Part shown: in pieces, positions 1 to 8,244 of the stretch
Position numbering within the stretch: position 1 is the first letter of the stretch
How the letters are laid out: the number at the start of each line of letters is the position of its first letter
Assembly (NCBI GenBank): GCA_947167845.1
Contig: CAMVJQ010000007.1
Coordinates: 1 to 59,845 of the forward strand
Reading direction: 5' to 3'
DNA: 59,845 nt
Origin: an uncultured Prevotella sp.
Lineage (GTDB): Bacteria > Bacteroidota > Bacteroidia > Bacteroidales > Bacteroidaceae
The notes under the pieces: generated by a model
Told to the model about the DNA's origin: nothing
Seen by the model: the letters and a program-made list of their open reading frames with translations, nothing else
Database searches by the model: none
Position numbers and translations under genes: made by a program

Positions 1-2
1 AC

Positions 3-1184
3 CTCTGGTATGCCTACTACAACTGGATTGCAAACGCCAACTATATCATCGCTGCTGAGGAGACGATGGGCGGAACCTCTGAGGAGGTGAACTACGCCAT
101 CGGTCAGGCTTATGCCATCCGTGCCTACAGTTACTTCATGCTGTCGCAGTGGTTTGCCCGCACCTATAAGGGACATGAGAGTGAGAAGTGCGTGCCCATC
201 TATACTGCGCCCACCACTCCTGAGACCAAGGGACAGCCGCGTGCCACCATCGCTGAGGTCTATGCTCAGATTGACAGCGATATCAAGAAGGCCATTGCCC
301 TGCTTGAGGGTACTGAGCAGAAGATATCCTCTCACATCGGCTACGCCGTGGCCCTTGGCCTGCAGGCCCGTATCGCCCTCGTTGAGAACGACTGGCAGAC
401 AGCCAAGACGGCTGCCAAGGCTGCCATCGAAGCCAGTGGCTGCAGCGTGCTGCCAACAGCCTCTTTCAAGGGATTGAACAATGCAGCAGCATCCAATGTC
501 ATGTGGGGTGCCGGCATTATTGCCGACCAGGTGGGCATGTATGCCAGTTTCTTCGCCCACATGGACTTCGAGGCCGACAAGTATGCCTCGTCGGCTCCCA
601 AGTGCATCAACAAGGAACTCTATGCCAAGATGAATCCTACGGATACCCGCCGCGACTGGTGGGTGAGCGGTGTCAGCAGCGCTGGACTCGTACAGGAGAA
701 GTTCAAGTTCACCGATGTTCCTACATGGATGGGCGACTATATCTTCATGCGTGTCGAGGAGATGTATCTCACCGCCGCCGAGGCAGAGTGCCGTCTGGGC
801 GAAGAGGATGCAGCCAAGGCCGACCTGATGGCCGTGATGGAGCAGCGCGATCCTGACTATACCTGCGACAAGACGGGTACAGCCCTCGGCGCCACATCGG
901 CTACTGCCGACGAGACAGGCTCACTGCTTGAGGAGATTCTCATCCAGCGCCGTATCGAACTCTGGGGCGAGGACGGACGTATGTTCACGCTGAAGCGCCT
1001 GAAGCAGGGCTTCCGCCGTACCGCCGACCAGGGATGGCCTGCAGCCGCTCTGCTGGCTACGCGTCCTACTGACGATCCTGAGGCTTATATGAACGTGCTT
1101 ACCATCCCGCAGGCTGAGTTCGACGGAAATGAGAATATGAAACTCGAAACCGACCAGAACCCTGAAGATGACTATGTTAAATGA
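3..1184 (+). CDS. SusD/RagB-family glycan-binding lipoprotein, 3' part
   Basis: This is the C-terminal part of a SusD-like outer-membrane lipoprotein, which binds glycan at the cell surface and forms the lid of a SusC TonB-dependent importer. The frame is open from base 3 to a TGA at 1182-1184, so the 5' end and the lipobox lie outside the window. The visible part opens with a helical TPR-like stretch (NWIANANYII, then AIGQAYAIRAYSYFMLSQWF, the usual SusD signature of R-A-Y-x-Y-F-x-L). It ends with the family's VEEMYLTAAEAECRLG helix and a RRIELWGEDGRMFTLKRLKQ block. A SusC partner is expected just upstream. The next gene follows after 32 bp in the same direction, so the two are probably co-transcribed. 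The family call is firm; the ligand is not visible from sequence. Confidence 0.93.
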   Translation, partial: LWYAYYNWIANANYIIAAEETMGGTSEEVNYAIGQAYAIRAYSYFMLSQWFARTYKGHESEKCVPIYTAPTTPETKGQPRATIAEVYAQIDSDIKKAIALLEGTEQKISSHIGYAVALGLQARIALVENDWQTAKTAAKAAIEASGCSVLPTASFKGLNNAAASNVMWGAGIIADQVGMYASFFAHMDFEADKYASSAPKCINKELYAKMNPTDTRRDWWVSGVSSAGLVQEKFKFTDVPTWMGDYIFMRVEEMYLTAAEAECRLGEEDAAKADLMAVMEQRDPDYTCDKTGTALGATSATADETGSLLEEILIQRRIELWGEDGRMFTLKRLKQGFRRTADQGWPAAALLATRPTDDPEAYMNVLTIPQAEFDGNENMKLETDQNPEDDYVK

Positions 1185-1216
1185 TTATAAACCCCTCAAT
1201 CTAACAGTAAACGATT

Positions 1217-2092
1217 ATGAGAATAAATAAGAAGATTTTCGGTTTGGCTTTTGTAGTTGCTGCCCTTTTCACCTCTTGTAACAAGGACAACGAGGGTGCC
1301 ATCTACGATGGTCAGGGAAGCAATGCGGGTGTGTCGTTCACCGCTTCTACTCTTTCAAATGTAGAGGTCCCGGCATCTAACCCCGTATTCGACGTAGAGA
1401 TTGTTCGTGGCAACACTTCTGCTGCTGCCACTGGTTCGCTCACTGCTACACTAAAGGTCGGTGATAATGAAATCCCTGGTGTAACGGTATCCAATTATAA
1501 TTTCGCCGCCGGCGAGAACTCCACCACTGTGAAGGTGGATATTTCTCCCCTGGAGGTAGGTGTGGTCGGAAATCTCACACTGGCCATTAGCGATGCCGAT
1601 GCATCCATAGGCGGAGTGAAGTCAGCGACAATGAAGTGCTCGAAGGCTTATGAGTGGACATCGTTGGGCAATGGTACCTTCACTGACAACTTCTTCGGCA
1701 TGGAGAGTACGCCTGAGATCCTGAAGGCTCAGGGCTTCGACCGCTATCGTGTGATGGCTCCTTGTGAGGCTTACCGTACAAGCCCTGCGGCTGCTGAGGA
1801 CACATGGGTAGCCACTTGGTCGGCTCCTTACATCGAACTCTGGGTTGAAGACGGACTGGTATTCTGGGATGAATGGTTCACTGGTCAGAATTATGACGGT
1901 GACAAGGCCAGCCCCATCTATGCTTACCATCCTTCTGCTTTCGACAGTCTCAATGATGCAGAGTTCTGGCAGTTCAGCAAGTTCCTCGACGCGAAGACCA
2001 TCCAGTTGGCTCCTTACTACTACATCGATAGTCTCGGCGGTGGTTGGAACTACACTCAGAGAGAGGGTGTCGTAATTATTACGCTTCCATAA
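1217..2092 (+). CDS. Surface lipoprotein, putative glycan-binding protein of the Sus operon
   Basis: This is a 291-residue exported lipoprotein. The signal peptide ends in a lipobox, ALFTSC, with the lipidated cysteine at residue 21, followed by NKDNEG, an acidic stretch of the kind that sends Bacteroidota lipoproteins to the cell surface. Residues about 35-145 look like a beta-sandwich domain (FTASTLSNVEVPASNPVFDV...). The C-terminal half is rich in Trp and Tyr (WVATWSAPYIELWVEDG, FWQFSKFL, LAPYYYIDSLGGGW), as expected for a carbohydrate-binding face. It lies 32 bp after the susD gene, the usual position of a SusE/F-like or SGBP-type protein, and a hairpin terminator follows it. I recognise no named family, so binding is inferred from position and composition. 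Confidence 0.75.
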   Translation: MRINKKIFGLAFVVAALFTSCNKDNEGAIYDGQGSNAGVSFTASTLSNVEVPASNPVFDVEIVRGNTSAAATGSLTATLKVGDNEIPGVTVSNYNFAAGENSTTVKVDISPLEVGVVGNLTLAISDADASIGGVKSATMKCSKAYEWTSLGNGTFTDNFFGMESTPEILKAQGFDRYRVMAPCEAYRTSPAAAEDTWVATWSAPYIELWVEDGLVFWDEWFTGQNYDGDKASPIYAYHPSAFDSLNDAEFWQFSKFLDAKTIQLAPYYYIDSLGGGWNYTQREGVVIITLP

Positions 2093-2109
2093 CGGAGGCG
2101 GTGTCAATA

Positions 2110-2150
2110 AGATGCCGGACACGGGATAATCCATGCCCGGCATCTTCTAT
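2110..2150 (+). terminator. Hairpin terminator of the SusD operon
   Basis: A 9-bp stem (AGATGCCGG at 2110-2118 with CCGGCATCT at 2137-2145) begins 18 bp after the lipoprotein stop codon and is followed by T-rich sequence. The ATG at 2133 lies inside this hairpin, which argues for the later ATG at 2169 as the start of the next gene. Confidence 0.7.
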
Positions 2151-2168
2151 TTATATAAAGAATGTGCG

Positions 2169-3854
2169 ATGAAACAGATCTACCTATTACTTATTATGCT
2201 ATTTCAGACGCTCGCGGCAAATAGTATTCCTGCAAAGCCCGGGCAATGGAAGATACTGACGCTCGCTGACGGTTCGCAAGTGAAGGCTGAACTGAGAGGC
2301 GATGAGTTTGCTCACTTCTGGATCAGTGAGGATGGCGCCTGTTATGCCGAAACAGAGAAGCCTGGCATATATCAGCCGGCCAAACTGAGCACTATGATGG
2401 CCAAATCGGAAAAGAAACGAAGCCAAAGAGCGGACTATCACTCTAAGAAACGGACAAGAGCGATTATCGGCGGCGACCATGAACCGTATGTCGGCAAGAA
2501 AAAGGGACTGATACTCCTGGTGGAATTCCAGAACAAGAAATTCGAGGAAGACCATACGTCGGCGCTGTATAATGATATATTGAACAAGGTGGGCTTTACG
2601 AGCGACCTCGGTTTCCGGGGCAGCGTGAAGGATTACTTCCTGGATCAGAGCCATGGCCAGTTCGAACTCGACTTTGACGTGATAGGCCCGTTGACCATGC
2701 CGAGGACCTATGGCTATTATGGGGCCAACACACAAGGCGATGACACCAATCCCGGCCTGATGGTTGCCACTGCCTGCGAGATGGCTGATGGACAGGTGGA
2801 CTATCACGACTATGACTGGGATGGTGATGGCGAGGTAGACCAGGTGTTCGTGATTTATGCGGGTCTCGGCGAGGCAGCCGGCGGCGATGTAAATACCATC
2901 TGGCCCCATGAGTGGCATCTGCAAAGCAGTGACTACGGCAAGATGCTTACGCTCGACGACGTAGTAATCGACACCTATGCCTGTGGGCCGGAACTTATCC
3001 AGCGGAGTTATACTGCAAGTTCCATCGGCATAGAGGGCATCGGCACCATCTGCCACGAATTTACGCATTGCCTCGGTTTGCCAGATATGTATGATACTGG
3101 TGGCGGCAACTATGGCATGAGTACTTGGGACCTGATGTCGTCGGGTAGTTACAATGACGGCAGTTTCTCCCCGGCGGGATTTACCAGTTATGAGCGGATG
3201 TACTGCGGTTGGCAACAGCCTGTTGTCTTGCAGAACGACACGGTGGTGACTGGTATGAAAGCCCTTGGCGAGGGCGGCGATTTCTACATCATCTATAATG
3301 ATGCCCACCCTGATGAATACTATCTTCTGGAAAATCGTCAGAAGACAGGCTGGGACTCGGGATTGGCCGGTAGCGGCTTGCTTGTGCTGCATATCGACTA
3401 TGACGAGGAGTTATGGATGTATAATCTCGTGAACAATACGACTTCGTTTGGTGGCTATAACGGTCACCAGCGCTGTACGGTGATCCCTGCAGATAACAGT
3501 CTCAATCCGCGTAGTGATATTGGAACCGACGTGTTCCCTTATGGAGGCAAAGACAGTCTGACGAACTATTCTCTGCCCAGGGCTGAGTTGTACAACCTGA
3601 ATCCTGATGGAATCCACTACACCAGCAAGCCAATCACTAACATCAAGTCGGAGGATGGCCTGGTGTCCTTTGTCTTTCAAAACAAGGTGATCAAGAAGCC
3701 TGATCCTTCCGGCATCGAGGCAGTCAGTGATAGTCCAGGACGGGATAATCCGCTATCCCCGGTCTACGACCTTCGTGGACGGATGCTCGGAACTGATGCA
3801 TCGTCACTTGGCAAGGGCATATATATAATAGGTGGAAAGAAAGTGGTTAAATAG
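2169..3854 (+). CDS. Secreted M6-family metalloprotease with type IX-like C-terminal tail
   Basis: This is a zinc metalloprotease of the immune-inhibitor-A (M6) type, 561 residues from the chosen start. I chose ATG 2169 over ATG 2133 because 2133 lies in the upstream terminator and because 2169 gives a clean signal peptide, MKQIYLLLIMLFQTLAANS. The zinc motif is HEFTHCLGLPD, with His296, Glu297, His300 and the distal Asp typical of M6. The DYDWDGDGEVDQVFVIYAG segment upstream looks like a calcium-binding loop. The C-terminal 30 residues (VYDLRGRMLG...GKGIYIIGGKKVVK) match the short tail that directs Bacteroidota proteins through type IX secretion. It may degrade protein around the glycan target or be unrelated to the PUL. 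No clear promoter precedes it, so transcription may read through from the SusD operon. Confidence 0.88.
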   Translation: MKQIYLLLIMLFQTLAANSIPAKPGQWKILTLADGSQVKAELRGDEFAHFWISEDGACYAETEKPGIYQPAKLSTMMAKSEKKRSQRADYHSKKRTRAIIGGDHEPYVGKKKGLILLVEFQNKKFEEDHTSALYNDILNKVGFTSDLGFRGSVKDYFLDQSHGQFELDFDVIGPLTMPRTYGYYGANTQGDDTNPGLMVATACEMADGQVDYHDYDWDGDGEVDQVFVIYAGLGEAAGGDVNTIWPHEWHLQSSDYGKMLTLDDVVIDTYACGPELIQRSYTASSIGIEGIGTICHEFTHCLGLPDMYDTGGGNYGMSTWDLMSSGSYNDGSFSPAGFTSYERMYCGWQQPVVLQNDTVVTGMKALGEGGDFYIIYNDAHPDEYYLLENRQKTGWDSGLAGSGLLVLHIDYDEELWMYNLVNNTTSFGGYNGHQRCTVIPADNSLNPRSDIGTDVFPYGGKDSLTNYSLPRAELYNLNPDGIHYTSKPITNIKSEDGLVSFVFQNKVIKKPDPSGIEAVSDSPGRDNPLSPVYDLRGRMLGTDASSLGKGIYIIGGKKVVK

Positions 3855-3862
3855 AATCATGT

Positions 3863-3913
3863 AGATACGAAGACAGGCACCGGGGCTCCCCCCCGGTGCC
3901 TGTCTTCGTATCT
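3863..3913. terminator. Strong bidirectional terminator
   Basis: A perfect 23-bp inverted repeat (3863-3885 with 3891-3913) surrounds a 5-base loop, CTCCC. It lies 8 bp after the M6 protease stop and 11 bp from the end of the convergent sugar transporter gene, so it can serve both strands. Confidence 0.9.
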
Positions 3914-3924
3914 GCCAATTGGGA

Positions 3925-5397
3925 TTACTTGCGATTCTTCCAGAGTTGGGTCATGTCCTCGAGCGTCTTGCCCTTGGTCTCCGGGACGAGTTTCCATACG
4001 AAGACGGCTGCGATGACGCAGATGATGCCGTAGAGGCCGTAGGTGAACCAGTGGCCGAAGTCGTCGCCCTCAGTCAGGTGCATATTGAACATCGGCACGA
4101 AGGTGGACGACACGATGAAGTTGAATATCCACTGGAAAGCCACGGCGATGGCTACGGCACCGCCACGGATGGTGTTGGGGAAGATCTCGGCAATGAGCAC
4201 CCAGCAGATGGGGCCCCAGGAGAACATGAACGAAGCGGCATAGACCATGATCGAGGCGGCGGTGACGAACTCAAGGCCGGCGTGGCCGAACGTCAGCGCG
4301 ACGCCGAAGGCACCCACAGCCATGCCCAGTGAGCCCCAGATGAGCAGCGGCTTGCGGCCCCACTTCTCAACCGTGAAGATGGCCACGAGGGTGAACAGGA
4401 TATTGACGACACCCATGAAGACGGTGATGACCATCGGATTCTCCATGCCCATGTCGCCGAAGATGCGCGGTGCATAGTAAAGCACGGCATTGATGCCTAC
4501 TGCCTGCTGGAATACGCTGAGCATGATGCCGATGAAGATGCACATGAAGCCATAGGTCATCAGGCGCTCCGTCTTGACGATCATCGTGTCCTTGATGTCC
4601 TGCAGAATCTGGGCGGCACGCGAAGAGCCGTTGATCTTCGACAGGATGCCGAGGGCCTTCTGATCCTGTCCGATCGACACCAGGTAGCGCGGCGTCTCAG
4701 GCACGAAGCAGATGAGCAGGGCGAAGAGTCCTGCAGGCACAGCCTCGCTACCGAACATATAGCGCCAGCCGGTGGTGACGGTCCACTGTGCGGCGGGATT
4801 GATGGCGGCGATGCCGCGGCCCATCTCCTCCACGAGCGGCTGGATGTGGTCGCCCAGGATGAAGAAGTTGACAAAGTAGACCACCAACTGACCGAAGATG
4901 ATGGCGAACTGGTTCCACGACACGAGCATGCCCCGGATGTTGGAGGGAGCCACCTCGCCGATATACATCGGGCAGATGGCAGAGGCCAGGCCTACACCGA
5001 TGCCGCCGATGACACGGTAGATGTTGAACATGATGAGCAGTGAATAGGTGGGCTCACCATAGGTGAAGAAGAGGAACTCGGGGTCCATTGAGCCGAGGGC
5101 CGATACGAAGAAGAGCAGTCCGGCCACGATGAGCGACTTCTTGCGCCCCAGGTTGGTGGCCAGAAATCCGGAGAGGGCCGAGCCGATGATGCATCCGATG
5201 AGGGCAGAGGCTGAGGTGAAGCCGTGCCAGCCGTCGGTGTAGGCGAAGTCCTTGGCCTCCATGAAAAACGCCTGGAGTCCCTTTTCCGCTCCAGAGATCA
5301 CTGCGGTGTCGTAACCGAAAAGCAGGCCGCCCAGCACGGCGACCATCACAATACTGATGAGATAGGATTTGCTACCTTGTTCTGTTTGTTGATTCAT
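3925..5397 (-). CDS. Sugar/H+ symporter, major facilitator superfamily (XylE-like)
   Basis: This is a 490-residue inner-membrane sugar porter of the D-xylose/H+ symporter type, with twelve predicted membrane helices. Sugar-porter signatures are present: GGLLFGYDTAVISGA in helix 1, an RVIGGIGVGLAS and GEVAPSNIRG block after helix 4, the QQAVGINAVLYYAP motif of helix 7, and PETKGKTLEDM at the C-terminus. The length matches E. coli XylE. The gene is read divergently from the first propeller sensor and has its own promoter at 5437-5468. Xylose is a plausible substrate because a GH31 enzyme of alpha-xylosidase type is encoded 6 kb away, but glucose or arabinose cannot be excluded. Confidence 0.92.
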   Translation of the reverse strand: MNQQTEQGSKSYLISIVMVAVLGGLLFGYDTAVISGAEKGLQAFFMEAKDFAYTDGWHGFTSASALIGCIIGSALSGFLATNLGRKKSLIVAGLLFFVSALGSMDPEFLFFTYGEPTYSLLIMFNIYRVIGGIGVGLASAICPMYIGEVAPSNIRGMLVSWNQFAIIFGQLVVYFVNFFILGDHIQPLVEEMGRGIAAINPAAQWTVTTGWRYMFGSEAVPAGLFALLICFVPETPRYLVSIGQDQKALGILSKINGSSRAAQILQDIKDTMIVKTERLMTYGFMCIFIGIMLSVFQQAVGINAVLYYAPRIFGDMGMENPMVITVFMGVVNILFTLVAIFTVEKWGRKPLLIWGSLGMAVGAFGVALTFGHAGLEFVTAASIMVYAASFMFSWGPICWVLIAEIFPNTIRGGAVAIAVAFQWIFNFIVSSTFVPMFNMHLTEGDDFGHWFTYGLYGIICVIAAVFVWKLVPETKGKTLEDMTQLWKNRK

Positions 5398-5436
5398 TGA
5401 CTTATAGTTTATTTAGTTATTGCTGCATTACCTGTG

Positions 5437-5468
5437 CAAAGGTACACAAACTAATCGAAATCACCAAA
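5437..5468 (-). promoter_or_regulatory. Bacteroidota promoter for the sugar symporter
   Basis: On the minus strand the -7 box is TACCTTTG (5437-5444) and the -33 box is TTTG (5465-5468), 20 bp apart. This is an exact match to the phylum's TTTG / TAnnTTTG consensus and lies 40 bp from the symporter ATG. Confidence 0.85.
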
Positions 5469-5503
5469 TTTTTTACCTGATATGCTTGTTTTTTTGTAAA
5501 AAG

Positions 5504-5535
5504 TTTGTGAGAATGCAGGAAAATGCCTACCTTTG
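5504..5535 (+). promoter_or_regulatory. Bacteroidota promoter for the first propeller sensor
   Basis: TTTG (5504-5507) and TACCTTTG (5528-5535) are separated by 20 bp. Because transcription would start near 5542, the ATG at 5523 cannot be the start of the sensor gene; ATG 5574 is preferred. The promoter is back to back with that of the symporter. Confidence 0.85.
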
Positions 5536-5573
5536 TATGTCGATATGTTAACATAAGAAACTATTATCCGAAG

Positions 5574-8168
5574 ATGATCAGACGTCTTTTCGCCTTTCTA
5601 ACGATGCTTAGCCTCCAGACAGCAGTCTCTGCTGCCGTCATTCCTGACATGAAGTTCAAGCGCCTCGATACGCGTGAGGGACTCTCCAATTCCATGGTCA
5701 ACGGTATGTTGCGCGACTCGCGTGGCTATATGTGGTTCGGCACCGGCTATGGCCTGAACCGCTACGACGGTTATCGCGTGCGTACCTATTTCTCTTATGA
5801 CAAGGATACGACTACGCTCCGCAACAACCGTATCGACGAGATACAGGAGGCCCACGGCGGGCGGCTGTGGCTGAAGCAGGGGATGAACTACTCGCTCTAC
5901 GACCCTGCGACAGAGCGCGTGGACCGCACGCCGGCCCGCTGGCTGAACCAGCAGGGCATCCCCGGCAGTATCGAGAGCCTGCATCTGGACAAGGAGAAGA
6001 GTTACTGGATCAAGACCTATGAAGACGGATTCTACTATTTCGACCCGGCCAAGAAGACGGTGAAGCATATCCCCTTCGGCTACGGCCCCACGGAGTTTTC
6101 CAAGGACTTCGGCGTCAGTGCCTATGCTGAGAGCAAGGAGGGCATGATACTCGTATCCACCTATGGCGAGTTGATGTGCATCGACGGCCCCCGGGGGAAG
6201 GTGGTGTGGAAGGACGACTACGTGAAGCGTACGCTCGATGCCTATAACGACTACTGGGTGACGGTGGACAAGGACGAGAACATCTGGGTGATCACCCATT
6301 CTACCGGAACCTATATCTATCTGAAACAGGAGAAGCGCTGGCTGAGCACGATGACCGAATATATGCGCACCATGGGCTATGAGAACCCGCCGGAAGACAT
6401 CCTCGTCTGGGAGGTGTGCTATGACAAGAAGGGCTACCTATGGGTGGCCACCGACCATCTGGGCGTGCTGGTGCTCGACCCTGTGAGCAAGGAGTGGCGG
6501 CAGTTCACCAACGTGAAGGGCGACGACTCGTCGCTGCCGGACATCACTTGCAAGAAACTCTACCTCGACCAGTTGGGACGCATGTGGGTTGCCACCTACA
6601 AGAACGGTGTCGCCATGTGCTCGGAGGCGATGACCAACTTCGTCAGTCTGAACATCGGTGATATCAATGCCATCACGGAAGACAAGGAGGGCTACTATTG
6701 GATAGGCCGCAATGACGGCGGCATCATCAAAATGGATCCCCGGACGTATGAACCGCTTGAGACCTTTACGAAGCAGAGCCTGGGCGTGCCCAGTGACATT
6801 ATCGTGGGCAGTTACACCGCCAGAGACGGCAGCCTGTGGTTCGGCACCTATGAGGGGGGACTACTGCGATATAAGGACGGACAGTGGAAGAACTACCGTA
6901 CGACCGACGAGGGGAGCAAATTTGTCACCAATAATATCTGGGGTATCACAGAGGATAAGTGGGGCAACATCTGGGTCGGCGTGCTGGGCGGCGGTGCCGT
7001 GCGCATCGACAAGAGGACCGGGCAGCAACGCTCGTTCACGACAGAGAATTCCATGCTGAAGACCGTGTGGACCAACAGCATCTCGACGGCCTCCAACGGC
7101 TGGATCATGCTGGGTAACTCTGAGTACTATGCCCTGATTCATCCAGGCAACTTCAAGGTCATCAATGGCTGGGTGGGGGAGACCAAGGGGGCCAAGGCCA
7201 TCACCATCTCTACCGCCACCTCCCACGCCGTGATGGACAGCCGACGGCTGATGTGGCTCTGCTCTCCGGCCGGTGTGGCTATCTTCGACCGCAAGAACAA
7301 TCAGACGACGCTGCTCGACATGAAGTCGGGGCTTTACGGCTCGAATGCCGTCTCGGTCACTGAGGACACGCGTCACACGATGTGGGTCGCCACAGACCAC
7401 GGGGTGTCGAACATCATTCCCCAGCAGGAGGAAGACGGTATGTGGTCGTTCGTAGTGCGAAGTTACAACGACAGGGACGGCCTGCAGCCAGGCCCCTTCA
7501 ACCAGCGAGCCATCTATTGCTCGCGGGACGGGCATCTGCTCATCGGCGGACAGGAAGGGCTTGACATCATCAGCACGCTCAAACTGAGCGAGGGCAACGG
7601 TGAAGAGCACCCCGTATTCAGCGGGCTGGTGCTCTTCGACCAGATCGTGGAGGCAGGCGAGGAAATCAACGGGCGTGTCATCCTGAGGGAGGCACTCGAC
7701 CTGCAGCGCAGCATCACCCTGAAGCACGGTGAGAACCAGTTTACCATCCAGATGGCCTCTGACAACGGAGGCGTGAACAACAAGACACGCTTCGTCTATC
7801 GACTGAAAGGCTTCAACGATATGTGGATCAAGACATCTGCCGACGATGCCGACATCACCTATATGGGGCTGTCGCCCGGCTCCTATACCCTTTGCGTGAA
7901 GATGCTCCGTGATGACGGGACAATGGGCGACGAGGAAAGTGAACTCAGCATCACCATCCTTCCGCTCTGGTATCGCTCGTGGTGGGCTTGGCTCTGCTAC
8001 CTGCTGTTGGCCGCGTTCATCGTGATAAAACGGAAGGCCATCGGCCGTCTGATTTCAGGTCTGAAGCGAAGGCCTGGCAGGAAATCCCCCGCAGGGAAGG
8101 CTGCCGAAAAGCCTGATGACGGCGCTGAGGAAATCATTGAAGACGCGGTGCTGATGGACGAAGAGTAA
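5574..8168 (+). CDS. Kinase-less beta-propeller sensor (two-component regulator propeller protein)
   Basis: This 864-residue protein is built like the periplasmic half of a hybrid two-component system sensor, and nothing more. ATG 5574 gives a signal peptide (MIRRLFAFLTMLSLQTAVSA) and lies downstream of the promoter at 5504-5535. Residues about 25-690 hold repeated Reg_prop-type blades (GLSNSMVNGMLRDSRGYMWF, ITEDKEGYYWIGRNDGG, GITEDKWGNIWVGVLGGG). Residues about 713-795 are a Y_Y_Y-type domain, and one membrane helix follows at about 800-820 (WWAWLCYLLLAAFIVI). After it come only about 45 residues, basic then acidic, ending DAVLMDEE. There is no HisKA, HATPase, receiver or AraC domain. It is paralogous to the next gene. 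It may be a receptor that signals through a partner, or a decaying sensor; I cannot tell which. Confidence 0.88.
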   Translation: MIRRLFAFLTMLSLQTAVSAAVIPDMKFKRLDTREGLSNSMVNGMLRDSRGYMWFGTGYGLNRYDGYRVRTYFSYDKDTTTLRNNRIDEIQEAHGGRLWLKQGMNYSLYDPATERVDRTPARWLNQQGIPGSIESLHLDKEKSYWIKTYEDGFYYFDPAKKTVKHIPFGYGPTEFSKDFGVSAYAESKEGMILVSTYGELMCIDGPRGKVVWKDDYVKRTLDAYNDYWVTVDKDENIWVITHSTGTYIYLKQEKRWLSTMTEYMRTMGYENPPEDILVWEVCYDKKGYLWVATDHLGVLVLDPVSKEWRQFTNVKGDDSSLPDITCKKLYLDQLGRMWVATYKNGVAMCSEAMTNFVSLNIGDINAITEDKEGYYWIGRNDGGIIKMDPRTYEPLETFTKQSLGVPSDIIVGSYTARDGSLWFGTYEGGLLRYKDGQWKNYRTTDEGSKFVTNNIWGITEDKWGNIWVGVLGGGAVRIDKRTGQQRSFTTENSMLKTVWTNSISTASNGWIMLGNSEYYALIHPGNFKVINGWVGETKGAKAITISTATSHAVMDSRRLMWLCSPAGVAIFDRKNNQTTLLDMKSGLYGSNAVSVTEDTRHTMWVATDHGVSNIIPQQEEDGMWSFVVRSYNDRDGLQPGPFNQRAIYCSRDGHLLIGGQEGLDIISTLKLSEGNGEEHPVFSGLVLFDQIVEAGEEINGRVILREALDLQRSITLKHGENQFTIQMASDNGGVNNKTRFVYRLKGFNDMWIKTSADDADITYMGLSPGSYTLCVKMLRDDGTMGDEESELSITILPLWYRSWWAWLCYLLLAAFIVIKRKAIGRLISGLKRRPGRKSPAGKAAEKPDDGAEEIIEDAVLMDEE

Positions 8169-8170
8169 TA

Positions 8171-8207
8171 AAAAATCCCCGAACTATTTGGCAGTTCGGG
8201 GATTTTT
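8171..8207 (+). terminator. Terminator between the two sensors, overlapping the next promoter
   Basis: A 15-bp perfect stem (8171-8185 with 8193-8207) with loop ATTTGGC lies 2 bp after the first sensor's stop and ends in a T run. The loop holds the TTTG -33 box of the second sensor's promoter. Confidence 0.9.
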
Positions 8208-8218
8208 ACGTACTTTTG
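8187..8218 (+). promoter_or_regulatory. Promoter of the second sensor/GH31 operon, nested in a terminator
   Basis: TTTG (8187-8190) and TACTTTTG (8211-8218) are 20 bp apart. The -33 box lies in the terminator loop and the spacer covers the right arm of the stem. The start codon follows 26 bp after the -7 box. Confidence 0.82.
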
Positions 8219-8244
8219 TGGCGGAATAAAAACCTAAACTTATA

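Noticed and set aside
2199..3392. 397-residue open frame antisense to the M6 protease
   Set aside because: The plus-strand protein has signal peptide, zinc motif and secretion tail; the antisense frame has none of these.
5523..5573. Upstream ATG for the first sensor
   Set aside because: The -7 box TACCTTTG (5528-5535) lies inside this extension, so it would not be transcribed; ATG 5574 gives a normal signal peptide.
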